64,000 bases of DNA from Myxocyprinus asiaticus. Taxonomy: Eukaryota; Chordata; Actinopteri; Cypriniformes; Catostomidae. The stretch lies in the NCBI RefSeq assembly GCF_019703515.2, contig NC_059393.1:7891501-7955500 (forward strand), written 5' to 3'. This document shows positions 26,453-37,139 of this stretch, in pieces. The first letter of the stretch is position 1. Each line of letters begins with the position of its first letter. A model generated the notes under the pieces. That model ran no database searches. It saw nothing but the letters and a program-made list of their open reading frames with translations, and was not told where the DNA came from. Position numbers and translations under genes: made by a program.

Positions 26453-26592
26453 GAGCTGTGGCATAAAAGGTAGTGCACTTGCTTGTAACATACAGTATAT
26501 GAGAGCTGTTGGCTCGAGGGGATGTCATGTCCCATTCCCAACCCACCCTCTGCTATTCTCAAAATAAAGGCTTAAAAATCCCCAAAATAATA
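26453..26592 (+). mobile_element. tRNA-derived SINE, second family, fragment
   Basis: Head GAGCTGTGGCATAAAAGGTA with GTGCACTTGCTTGTAACA resembles a tRNA 5' half, GTTGGCTCGAGGGGATGTCA covers the degraded B-box area, and the tail TCTCAAAATAAAGGCTTAAA is that of a cyprinid-type SINE. A related reverse copy lies at 36925-37077. Confidence 0.55.
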
Positions 26593-27031
26593 TAAAGAAA
26601 GAGAAAAGTCTTTATCCAGATAGGGGGTCAATAAGACAACCACTGAAAGTTATTGCTGCATCAAGACTGATTGGTTTGATTGTCCTTTCCATTTCATTTG
26701 AATGAACAGCGATGTTTTGTGGCAGTACGGATCAGAACAAAAGCTGCATTATAAAGGATTATGTTGGATTAGCAAAAGGAAACTTTGATGGACAACCAAC
26801 ATAAAACACAACACAAGCATAACAGCCTGTCAGTTTTACAGGTAAATGGTAGAGCAGGATGTGACAAGTGCATTGTGGTGTTTAGAGAAATGAAGTCCAT
26901 TTGTCGTGACTGCATATGTAAGGCACTAGTGTAGTATAGAACCTCTCCAGTGAGCCAAATAAACAAAAAACAAAATGTAATTCATATTAGTTATTAGTGT
27001 TTGCAAAGCAGTATTGTTTGAAACGGATCAT
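26593..27031. other. No feature recognised
   Basis: No supported exon or repeat; a short minus frame at 26769-26966 has no known motif. Confidence 0.3.
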
Positions 27032-27039
27032 ATTTCTTC

Positions 27040-27528
27040 TGTCAATCGATTAAAAATTGAAATCAAATTAATTAAATGACATGCCAATTAATTAATCAAA
27101 TTAATCACAATTATCAAAATTTACTGAGAAAAGGCCCCCCAAAATAGATAATTCAATATAAATTATACAAAATAAGTAAAATAATTCTAAATGATATATA
27201 ATTCAGATATTCCGATTGAAATATATCGCATTAATGTGGTAGACGAGTAAAGCATTGATTATACATTACAAAAAGTTACTTTAGAAGTTTGTTTTATTTC
27301 CCTTTTTTAACATAAACCTACAGTCGACAGCAATCCATTTTGCAATTGAGATCATCAATCTCACATGACACACATTGCTATTTTTAATTTTTGGTCTATG
27401 TATATTTACTATGTATAGTAAGTAAAAATACTTACTTTATAATGAAATTTACTTACAGGTCAGGATTGCTTGCGTTATGTTTTATAGAATTAATCAAACT
27501 AAATTAATGCATTAAATCGACAGCCCTG
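27040..27528. mobile_element. hAT-type MITE, family C, copy 2
   Basis: TGTCAATCGATTAAAAATTG at the left and TTAAATCGACAGCCCTG at the right, the termini of the 24081 family with the first few bases of the left end lost. ATTTCTTC at 27032-27039 and 27529-27536 is a perfect 8-bp duplication. Confidence 0.75.
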
Positions 27529-27699
27529 ATTTCTTCTTATTATGAATAGCTTTAAACATTTTAGAGAAATGTAATGTATCTCGGCAGTGTAAAGACACTA
27601 TAGAAGCCTTGGACAAGGCAACTGTTTACTTCAAAATTTGCACTGAAATACTGCAGCCCTGCTGTAGCCCAACAGATTTACACTTAAGAAATGACAGAA

Positions 27700-27705
<6 letters not shown>

Positions 27706-27745
<40 letters not shown>
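27706..27745. repeat. (TA)n microsatellite
   Basis: About 20 TA units. Confidence 0.95.
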
Positions 27746-27749
<4 letters not shown>

Positions 27750-28391
27750 CTTTTGAATTCAATACGAATATTTAAATTTATTTAAAAGTTGTGTTGTTTG
27801 CTAAACTTTTAGGTAATTCACCAATTTCAGGCCCACAATCTCATCTGTAACATGACCGTAGTTGATAACGGTTATGTGGACTATGAAAATATAGCAATAC
27901 AAGCTCAACAGCGACACAATCACAGCCAATCAGGAGATAATTGTTAACACAAGAAAATGTGTCTGGCAGGAAATCGTTGTGTTGGTTGCAAATTTTATAT
28001 GCCCTAAAATTCTGCGCTACTGTGCCAAATGTCTAACACACGTTACCATCTGGTAAATGTTCATGAACCGAAAATTGGCCTTGTTGTGCTTTTGTGGCAC
28101 ATCCCATTTGATTTCCAGCTAGCAAGTTACTACAATTGCGAGAAAATAAGTGAAAGAACTTACTGAAATTCAGAAAGCATACATTGAATTTAGCTACTGT
28201 CGCCGATTTTCCAATTTACAATTAAATTTAAGATTTAGATATACAGTGTCTCCACAGTATTTGGGCACTTAAGCCATCAAAAGCGATGACATTTATAAAT
28301 TGTTAAGTTACAAAACCAGGCCATTTATAAAATGTATATGCAATGTCACTGTATGTAATGTAATTAAAATACAGCATATACAATAAAATTC
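27746..28391. other. No feature recognised
   Basis: AT-rich intron DNA. ACAGTGTCTCCACAGTATTT near 28243 resembles the end of a decayed Tc1 element but no partner end was found. Confidence 0.3.
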
Positions 28392-28417
28392 TTTTTTTTT
28401 TTTTTTTTTTTTTTTTT
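28392..28417. repeat. Poly(T) tract
   Basis: About 26 T in a row; could be the reversed poly(A) tail of a retroposed fragment. Confidence 0.8.
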
Positions 28418-28454
28418 ACTTGCAGCTCCCATAAGGAAGTAAATTATTGCATCT

Positions 28455-28556
28455 AAGGTGCTTCCTCCTCTTTAACTGTGCTACTCTGCTCACTCTTGAG
28501 TGGGGAGAGAGAACAGAGTGAGCAGAGTAGTACAGTTAAAGAGGAGGAAGCACCTT
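28455..28556. repeat. Near-perfect 42-bp hairpin
   Basis: The left arm 28455-28496 starts AAGGTGCTTCCTCCTC and the right arm 28515-28556 ends GAGGAGGAAGCACCTT. They are complementary at 41 of 42 positions, the exception being a G opposite T (a G-U pair if the plus strand is transcribed). The loop is 18 nt (28497-28514). No MITE-like ends or target duplication were seen. It could be a hairpin-RNA source, a template-switch duplication or a very young foldback element. Confidence 0.9.
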
Positions 28557-28559
28557 CCC

Positions 28560-30734
28560 TCGGGGTCCTGTTAGAATCGGTTAATCTGATCAACTTACTG
28601 GGCTGGATATGCTATGTCTGAGCTATTGCAAACACACATCTGCTCATGGACACAAAGCAGTGACTGAGAGAGGGCGGGTGAATGCATGTCATGTGACATA
28701 CTGATTAATTTGTCATTGCCAACATACAATCATTCCTGTAATACGGCGCAACAGTCGGGTTGCAGAATTAAAAACCACATTCATTTTCTCCATATAGAAA
28801 TTGCTTTTAATGTTATACAGATGTATAATATATAAATCTCTCAAGACAGACCTACCATGAGCTCTGAGGTTGCTAAGTGATGATGTATGCTTCTGTAGAA
28901 ATCACAAGTCGATGTGATTTTAAATAAAAATAAAATAAAAATATCTTGCTTAATAGTCAAATTCCCAGTGAAGAACTACACTACCCATAATCCTAATGAG
29001 AGCTCCACCAATCAGAGATGTCGCTGTTACCATGGAAACACAACAATAGCACACTTTAATGAAGCATTGGGAATGGCATAATAAAAAGCCTCCCTATAAT
29101 CTCAAACTACTTGTATATTTGAATATATATGAAATTTAGGTCAAAAAATATATATGTATTACAAATATTGTTTGTCGCTTAAAACGAATGACTATTAGTC
29201 AGTAGTTTTATATTGTAGTGTTCTTTTAGAATGATTATATAATTAGCAATGCTTCATCGAATGTGGTCCATTCGCTGTTAAAGAAATGAGGTACACAGTC
29301 TTGTCTTTTTTCCGATTTTCTTTTTGTTTCAGATCAAAGTTTGTAATGTTGTGATTGGTTTTGGAGCTGGTTGGTTTGGTTCATAGTTTTGAACCTTTAT
29401 TTCTTTCTTTTTTGTCCAATGGAGGAAATTAATGGTAAGAATAACGCTACCAAGGCTGATGAAAAGTAGGCAGTCACTGTTGCGTTTAATAACACTGAGA
29501 TCTATGTGCATTCACCCACTTAGTCTTCTTCATTGTGATGGTCCAATTCCAACTCAAAAAACACAACCCTCCCTTTCCAAAAGACACATTATGCAATTGA
29601 CAGATACTAGAGAGCTTTTAGGCGGTTTGATTTTAGGTAACATCTCTCCTCATGCCAGTAAATGAGAGCCTCTTTAGGCAGAAGCAATATTATGCTTTTA
29701 AGGTCCACAATACAATGAAAAATAATGGATGGTGACATTAAAATTGCACGAGAACAAGACGTAAACCTTTCTGGTTAAGGATATGGTCAGACATTGTGTA
29801 GCCAAGCCGATGCATCCCACCAGACGCAGTGGGGTCATTCCCATTATACAGTACATTTTGAGCTCTGTAACTTGATGAATATGGTTGTGTTGTAATGTCA
29901 CGGATATTTGTGCTGTTGTTTTTCCACGAAAAATGCCATTGGATGTAAAGTAATATTGAGAACGTAGGAAAAATGTATTAATTGTTTACAAATTAAAACA
30001 GTATGTGATTAGATTACAGGAAAAAATGAATATTTAAATCGGCAATTTAATTTAATTTACTAAAAGTATTAAATTAAAATAAATATATTTAGTATTTTTA
30101 ACATTATAAATAAATATCAAATTTATATATATATAAAATGTGCACCTCTCTCGTGCACCTCACTGAACGCTTGTTGAGTTTCATGTAAGCGCGCGCAGAG
30201 AGAAAGTCACAAGTACGTTTGTCGCATATTTACTGAACTTTATATTTGATGTGCGAATGGCGTTGTACCGTCTCTCTGTAAGCTAGCGATGTGATAAAAC
30301 TATTGCTCCTGTTTATAATCAACAAAGCAAAGCTGTCAACATTGCAAGCGCGCAACTTTGGAGCGATCTAGTTTTCCCGCCTTTCATATTGCCGCGTTTT
30401 CATAATGCTCCCTCAGGGAGAAGAGAAACAAATAAACACCTGTTACATCTATCATCTCCATCTGACCTGTACAGGTATTTTCTCTGCCCTGAGAATCAGT
30501 CCATTTTAAATAGTATGTAAAAATATGCATAAATAATAATAATATAGTAATATAAATACTATAATATTAATAATATACATAATATACATAATATGTAAAA
30601 ACTTCCTTCTCTATCTTTAATATACATATAATACAAGCAAGGTTCTCTCTCAGGATTTCATCTGTTAACATTTTCAGTGCATTTTGTCAACATTAAATGG
30701 CCATTTTTATGTAACATGTGAGTATTGACTTGTA
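28560..30734. other. No gene recognised
   Basis: Mostly AT-rich intron DNA. 30175-30430 is relatively CpG-rich (GTAAGCGCGCGCAGAGAG, GCAAGCGCGCAACTTTGGAG), but no exon, splice donor or promoter element could be tied to it. Frames at 29329-29901 have no known motif. Confidence 0.35.
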
Positions 30735-30780
30735 CTCTTAAAGTGATAGTAATTCTGTCATCACTTGCAAACGTTTATGA

Positions 30781-31527
30781 CAAGGATCTTCAACAGCGGG
30801 TCCAACCACAGGGGGTCTGCAAATTATTGTTTGATCCACCATTGGTGGCATTTGTAATAATCACTCACTCACAGCGAGAGACAGGAGTATGAATTATCGA
30901 CATGTTGAAGTCCTTCACAGCTGCATGCCAAATCTTAAACAAACAAATCATGGACAAACTCTTCATCACGAGCCGCTCAATGCGCGACACACATCAGGTT
31001 CAGCAGTGCTGCAGTGAAGGGTCATGTGAGTAAACACGTCCGCTTTGCGTTGGTCGCGCTGTGCGGTTGAGCAGATAACAGCCTGCTTTCAGAACAATAG
31101 TCTGGTGTAAATAAATAGTTACCGCTGAAATTATCAAGCTGGCATATACAGTCCTTAACGTTCCACACATACAAGACGGTGACTCTGATCAGCTAAGGCC
31201 AGCCTAACCAGCTAAAAAGGGTTCAAAACCCCTTTAAAACCAGTCTGAACAGCTATGACCAGGCTGGGTGATCAGCTAAAACCAGCCAACCAGCATATGC
31301 TGGTTTTAGCTGGTCTTTTCAGCAGGGCAACATTTAATGATTATTTCAATGGCTTTGCAATGTAAACATCAGGAAGTATACATACAATAATATGGTAGCC
31401 TACCATCCACGTTTTTATAGGCATAAAATGCAACACTCAATTTTAAACAAAATATGTATCGGGGGTCCTGGCTCGGTCTCTCTACCCACCAAGGGGTCCT
31501 TCACCTGAAAATGGTTGAAGACCCCTG
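30781..31527. mobile_element. hAT-type MITE with perfect 8-bp target duplication
   Basis: Left end CAAGGATCTTCAAC; right end GTTGAAGACCCCTG, an inverted pair with subterminal GGTCC / GGGGTCC. GTTTATGA occurs at 30773-30780 and 31528-31535. 747 bp, non-coding. Near the right end CTCTCTACCCACCAAGGGGT is typical of this fish family. Confidence 0.8.
31185..31327. mobile_element. AGCTGG-type palindromic repeat nested in the hAT MITE
   Basis: Repeated CAGCTAA / ACCAGC phrases build an inverted structure, with ACCAGCATATGCTGGT a perfect palindrome near 31292-31307 and GGTTTTAGCTGGTCTTTTCA after it. A decayed relative is at about 1925-2045. Confidence 0.65.
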
Positions 31528-31739
31528 GTTTATGATTTTCTTTCTACCGTGTAACTCAAAAGCGGATGTTAGAAAGAATGTATGGGAAAAACTAGTGATA
31601 GTGCATGGTGACTGGAACTTACATTCTGCCTAACATCTCCTTTTGTGTTTCACAGAAGAGTGAAATTCATACAGGCTTTGGGGTGAGTAATGACAGAAAT
31701 TTCATTTTTGGGTGAACTGCCTTTTAACAACCTGTTATA

Positions 31740-32268
31740 CAGTGGGTAAGCAACCAGATTGAGCCTTACTTCCACGGGGAGTACCGCCGTGTGAAACACA
31801 CGTGAGACATGTTCACAAAATCACCACCAGGAGGCGCAAAGGGACACTTTTGTCACCATCGTTTAGTAGTGTGAAGAAAGTGAGAGTTATTATGATTAAA
31901 TTGTTAATATTATTATTTGTATTGTATTTTTTTTTTTTTTACAATTTGATGTGTAGAAGGTGATCTAACAATGCAAAATTAATGGCGGCATTAAAGTTAT
32001 TGCTTATTAATTGCATGAATTGATATTCAGAAATAAATGCTTGAATGTCAGCCTTTTTCAATCAATTAAAATGGTTGCTTCATAGAAATTAGCTATCTAA
32101 TTATCTTCCTGAAAATCAAAACGAAAATACATTGTGAACATTCATAATTTCATTCGTTAGCCCTAATGAAAAAACAACAACAATGCATTTAATTAATAGC
32201 CTTAACCTGTGTTATAACTGACCTGGCTAGTCGGTAGTTTTAGACTAAAAGTGTCAGACCCGGTCATA
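31740..32268. other. No feature recognised
   Basis: AT-rich; a T run near 31928. No gene or clear repeat. Confidence 0.3.
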
Positions 32269-32270
32269 TA

Positions 32271-33517
32271 CACTATATTGCCAAAAGTATTCACTCACCC
32301 ATCCAAATAATTGAATTCAGGTGTTCCAATCACTTCCATGGCCACAGGTGTATAAAATGAAGCACCTAGGCATGCAGACTGCTTCTGCAAACATTTGTGA
32401 AAGAATGGGCCGCTCTCAGGAGCTCAGTGAATTCCAGCGTGGTACTGTGATAGGATGCCACCTGTGCAACAAGTCCAGTCGTGAAATTTCCTTGCTACTA
32501 AATATTCCACAGTCAACTGTCAGTGGTATTATAACAAAGTGGAAGCGATTGGGAATGACAGCAACTCAGCCACGAAGTGGTAGGCCACGTAAAATGACAG
32601 AGCGGGGTCAGCGGATGCTGAGGCGCATAGTGCGCAGAGGTCGCCAAATTTCTGCAGAGTCAATCGCTACAGACCTCCAAAGTTCAAATGGCCTTCAGAT
32701 TAGCTCAAGAACAGTGCGTAGAGAGCTTCATGGAATGGGTTTCCATGGCTGAGCAGCTGCATCCAAGCCATACATCACCAAGTACAATGCAAAGCATCGG
32801 ATGCAGTGGTGTAAAGCACGCCGCCACTGGACTCTAGAGCAGTGGAGACGCGTTCTCTGGAGTGACGAATCACGCTTCTCCATCTGGCAATCTGATGGAC
32901 GAGTCTGGGTTTGGCGGTTGCCAGGAGAACGGTACTTGTCTGACTGCATTGTGCCAACTGTGAAGTTTGGTGGAGGGGGATTATGGTGTGGGGTTGCTTT
33001 TCAGGAGCTGGGCTTGGCCCCTTAGTTCCAGTGAAAGGAACTCTGAATGCTTCAGCATACCAAGAGATTTTGGACAATTCCATGCTCCCAACTTTGTGGG
33101 AACAGTTTGGGGATGGCCCCTTCCTGTTCCAACATGACTGCGCACCAGTGCACAAAGCAAGGTCCATAAAGACATGGATGAGCGAGTTTGGTGTGGAAGA
33201 ACTTGACTGGCCTGCACAGAGACCTGACCTCAACCCGATAGAGCACCTTTGGGATGAATTAGAGCGAAGACTGCGAGCCAGGCCTTCTCGTCCAACATCA
33301 GTGTCTGACCTCACAAATGCACTTCTGGAAGAATGGTCAAAAATTCCCATAAACACACTCCTAAACCTTGTGGAAAACCTTCCCAGAAGAGTTGAAGCTG
33401 TTATAGCTGCAAAGGGTGGGCCGACGTCATATTAAACCCTATGGATTAAGAATGAGATGTCACTTAAGTTCATATGCATCTAAAGGCAGATGAGCGAATA
33501 CTTTTGGCAATATAGTG
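32271..33517 (+). mobile_element. Tc1/mariner element, family T, copy 1
   Basis: Inverted ends CACTATATTGCCAAAAGTAT and ATACTTTTGGCAATATAGTG, flanked by TA (32269-32270 and 33518-33519). 1247 bp. Contains a nearly complete transposase gene on the plus strand. Copy 2, same family and opposite strand, is at 44022-45269. Confidence 0.93.
32405..33435 (+). pseudogene. Tc1 transposase, copy 1 (two lesions)
   Basis: Would encode about 343 residues, the normal Tc1 length, starting MGRSQELSEFQRG. The N-terminal paired helix-turn-helix region shows NIPQSTVSGIITKWKRLG and ISSRTVRRELHGMG. Catalytic residues are all present: Asp in WSDESRF (32864-32866), Asp in QHDCAPVH (33136-33138) and Glu in [10 protein letters not shown] (33241-33243), exactly 34 residues between the last two (DD34E). 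It ends KGGPTSY-stop. Lesions: a TGA at 32750-32752, where copy 2 has CGA, and loss of one base in the G run at about 32975-32979, which shifts the frame just before the [10 protein letters not shown] segment. The enzyme cannot be made from this copy in one frame. Confidence 0.93.
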
Positions 33518-33521
33518 TATA

Positions 33522-33618
<97 letters not shown>
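33518..33618. repeat. (TA)n(CA)n compound microsatellite
   Basis: TA repeats to about 33589, then CA repeats, filling the gap between two Tc1 elements. Confidence 0.95.
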
Positions 33619-33620
<2 letters not shown>

Positions 33621-34796
33621 GCAGCTAAAAGTTTGGAATAATGTACAAATTTTGCTGTTACGGAAAGAAATTGGTACTTTAATTCACCAAATTGGCATTC
33701 TACTGATCACAAAGTATAGTCAGGACATTACTGATGTAAAAAACAGCACCATCACTATTTGAAAAAAGTAATTTTTGATCAAATCTAGACAGGCCCCATT
33801 TCCAGCAGCCATCACTCCAACACCTTATCCTTGAGTAATCATGCTAAATTGCTAATTTGGTACTAGAAAATCACTTGCCATTATATAAAACACAGTTCAA
33901 AGCTATTTGGTTTGTTAAATGAAGCTTAACATTGTCTTTGTTTTTGAGTTGCCACAGTATGCAATAGACTGGCATGTCTTAAGGTCAATATTAGGTCAAA
34001 AATGGCAAAAAAGAAACAGCTTTCTCTAGAAACACGTCAGTCAATCATTGTTTTGAGGAATGAAGGCTATACAATGCTTGAAATTGCCAACAAAACTAAA
34101 GATTTCATTCAAAGGTGTACACTACTGTCTTCAAAGATAAAGGACAACTGGCTCTAACAGGGACAGAAAGAGATGTGGAAGGCCAGATGTACAACTAAAC
34201 AAGAGGATAAATACATCAGAGTCTCTAGTTTGAGAAATAGACACCTCACATGTCCTCAGCTGACAGCTTCATTGAATTCTACCCGCTCAACACCAGTTTC
34301 ATGTACAACAGTAAAGAGAAGACTCAGGGGTGCAGGCCTTATGGGAAGAATTGCAAAGAAAAAGCCACTTTTGAAACAGAAAAACTAAAAGAAAAGGTTA
34401 GAGTGGGCAAAGAAACACAGACATTGGACAACAGATAATTGGAAAAGAGTGTTACAGATCTTAACCCCATTGAGCTTTTGTGGGATCAGCTAGACTGTAA
34501 GGTGCATGAGAATTGCCCGACAAGACAGCCACATCTATGGCAAGTGCTACAGGAAGTGGACAAACTGACAGCTAGAATGCCAAGGATCTGCAAAGCTGTC
34601 ATTGCTGCACGTGGAGGATTTTTTGATGGGAACTCTTTGAAGTAGTTTAAGTTATTGTAATAGTAATTTTTCATGTTATTCATGTCCTGACTATACACTG
34701 TGATCAGTTGAATGCCACTTTGGTGAATAAAAGTACCAATTTCCTTCCATAAGAGCAAGATCTGTACATTATTCCAAACTTTTGGCTGCCAGTGTG
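33616..34796 (+). mobile_element. Tc1/mariner element, different family, internally deleted
   Basis: Left end CACTGGCAGCTAAAAGTTTG; right end CAAACTTTTGGCTGCCAGTG, an inverted pair lying in dinucleotide repeats. Subterminal inverted copies (GAAAGAAATTGGTACTTTAA with AAGTACCAATTTCC) show the long IR type of Tc1. About 1.18 kb, shorter than the usual 1.5-1.6 kb because most of the catalytic core is missing. Confidence 0.85.
34002..34645 (+). pseudogene. Tc1 transposase remnant with core deletion
   Basis: Opens MAKKKQLSLETRQSIIV, a usual Tc1 N-terminal start, followed by broken HTH and GRPD-type pieces in shifting frames. Near 34440-34460 it jumps from the RDNR-like region before the first catalytic Asp directly to LNPIELLWDQ, which holds the third catalytic residue (Glu), and ends ARGGFFD...LK. 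The first two catalytic Asp residues are gone. Confidence 0.8.
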
Positions 34797-34817
34797 TATA
34801 TATATATATGTATGATA

Positions 34818-34850
<33 letters not shown>

Positions 34851-34851
34851 T
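34791..34851. repeat. (TA)n(TG)n microsatellite
   Basis: Short TA run followed by TG run, right next to the Tc1 end. Confidence 0.9.
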
Positions 34852-34904
34852 TCTTTTGTTGTTTTAAATAATATTCTTTAAAGTTACTGTAGTTGGTCAC
34901 ATGT

Positions 34905-34985
34905 GGACTGATAGCTCAGGGGCTCTGTGCTCGTGTCATCTGATACTGTCTTTTCCTGCAAATCGCAGGTTCGAGACCAGCTTTA
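34905..34985 (+). repeat. tRNA-like sequence, possible SINE head
   Basis: GATAGCTCAGGGGCTC resembles an A box and GCAGGTTCGAGACC is a near-consensus B box about 50 bp downstream. It does not fold as a complete tRNA by eye and no CCA-type acceptor partner was seen, so a decayed tRNA-derived retroposon is more likely than a working tRNA gene. Confidence 0.35.
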
Positions 34986-36920
34986 CTTATCTTATCGTCT
35001 GTTTGGATACATGTAGAAAGTAAACTACATCCAGCAGATTCACAAAAAGACATTTTGCACTGTGGCTGCTACTGACTCTGTGTCCTGTAAGATCATTGTT
35101 GGGCATTTGTTCATATTATACAGTATATATTTTTTGCATGGTATTTAACTTGTATTTGTCACAACGATTGTGTTTTAAAGTTAAAATCATTGGCGATACA
35201 GTCGCATAGGGCAGCTGCGTTCATGATTACATACATGATAAAGTTTATTATTCAGCTTAATTACATTATTCAGTAGCCTACGGTAGCGTGAGTGTCGTTC
35301 CCTCTACGTCATTCTCCAGTGTTGAACTGGGGCTGAGATCTGAATAAACTTACTACGTAATGTTGGCATCCTTGTACAGATGAAAATAAGTGGTATAATT
35401 AGCTCGAACGGCAGAGTGACGAAAAAAAACGGAGGCAGGAGATTAGATCTGGTTCAAAAACAACATGATCAGCGCAACTTAACACAGCATTATCAGTTTG
35501 AGCTATTAGGTGGTGATAACAGCAGCAAGCATCTTTCTGTTCAAATGAGGTTTCTTTATTTGGTGTGAAATGGTGCACATCATCAAGCAATGTTAACGCC
35601 ATCTTAACTTGTGCTTCATGTTCACAATATTATGGTCTTGTCAGATTATGACATTTTATGAAATCTGAACATCTTTTTTCTAGTCTAGATGCTGCTCCCA
35701 AATATTATGCAACATTATAAAATCAATCAGTAATTGAATGAACAGCAAAAAGCCAGAATTAATAAAGCCCTACTGAGTTTGTTTTTTATTAGTGTAAATA
35801 TATATTTTCCAGTGTATGTAATGTAATCTATTGTAATCGATCATGTTCTTGTCTCACAACATGTGAGTCCCCACTGTACCCTTTTCAGCTCAAAAAAACA
35901 ATTTAAATACCTCTTCCCCTTGTCGAGTTAAGGTGTGAATCGCTGAAGCTAAAAGTTTCTAAAAAAGTGTCTCGATAAAAAGTGTTAAAAGGGGTCTAAT
36001 GTCCAGAATAATGAATTAAACCGGTTGGAACACGGATCTGTCCTGACATCCTCTACAGATAAAATAACCATAGTATCACCATGATATTTTGTAATAAAAT
36101 AATCGCAACCACAAATTTAAACATGGTTACTATATTAACACAATATTACTGTAGTAACACCATTGTTAATGTCATTAAATCGTTTTTTCTGCCAAAAATA
36201 TCATGGTTACTACAATATTACTATAGCAAAACTACCTCTATATTATTTTTTTATTTATTATAAATAGTAATGAGTCAAGAAACAGAATGGGAAAAATAAT
36301 ACGCAAAATGCAGAACCGAACCTTGGTCGTCCAGACACCGGCACACCGATGTAACACTCCACGCCACTTACAACACACTTTGTTGGGTATTTCTGTGTTG
36401 CCAATAGACTATTGGGGTTACATCTAAAGCCAAATAGTCACTCTGAAAAATAATCAATATTATCAAACTTTGGGGCAACATTGGTTAATAGCAAATATTA
36501 ACTACTAATAAAATACTATGACAGATAATGAATAACAAAGCTCGTAACCTACAGGTTTGAGCTGCATAGTGTTTCTGGCTATCACATGTGTAGTGTAAAA
36601 CTCAAACGCATATTATACAAGTAATGTGGTCACAGTACTAACTTCCACTTTAATTCATGTAATGGAAAATTGCGATACTTTTTCAAATATTTTATATTTC
36701 CTTTGATTAGAATTCTGCCCCTTTTTTTGGGATTTTTGGGATTAGTTTCTGGAACAAACTAATCCCACACTGCAACAGTCCTCCTCACAGCTACTGATAC
36801 CCCCATGAGCGATGTCCCTCGAGGGGTCAGCCTGTCCGAGCAGGTTTGTATTTCGGATGTGGCCATATTAGATGTCCCCTCTTTGTGACAGTGATTTTGT
36901 ACTGAAACAGGGTTGCTTAT
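34986..36920. other. No gene recognised
   Basis: AT-rich intron DNA. Repeated CATGGTTACTA / CACCATGATATTT phrases at about 36070-36230 suggest a small decayed MITE. No exon recognised. Confidence 0.35.
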
Positions 36921-36924
36921 TTGT

Positions 36925-37077
36925 GGCAACTTTTTATGAATAATTATATAATGTTTTATTTTAGAGGACAGTGTAGAGAAAAGACAGAGAAATGTTGCGA
37001 GCTGGATTCGAACTTGTGTTGCCCACAGCTTGACGTATCTGAGCATTAAGTATGTGCTAACCACTAGGCCACAGCTT
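36925..37077 (-). mobile_element. tRNA-derived SINE, second family, reverse copy
   Basis: On the minus strand it begins AAGCTGTGGCCTAGTGGTTA (A-box type), has AAGTTCGAATCCAGCTCGC as B box, and runs into TTTCTCTGTCTTTTCTCTAC and an AT-rich tail. Confidence 0.65.
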
Positions 37078-37139
37078 CAAAAGAAAATCAATTTGAATTA
37101 AAAAATCTACAGTTGCCATCAAATAGTGTTGAAATTCAA

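Larger units (their letters stand above)
30735..31735. mobile_element. AGTTCACCC-type palindromic MITE, split by a hAT element
   Basis: Left part 30735-30780 (CTTAAAGTGATAGTAATTCT, GTCATCACTTGCAAACG) and right part 31528-31735 (TTCTTTCTACCGTGTAACTC, GGATGTTAGAAAGAATGT, ending TTTCATTTTTGGGTGAACTG). Joined in mind they form one copy of the common fish repeat whose ends occur at several places in the window. Confidence 0.6.

Noticed and set aside
32405..33435. Active Tc1 transposase gene
   Set aside because: Catalytic residues are intact but a stop codon and a frameshift interrupt it; copy 2 is also broken.
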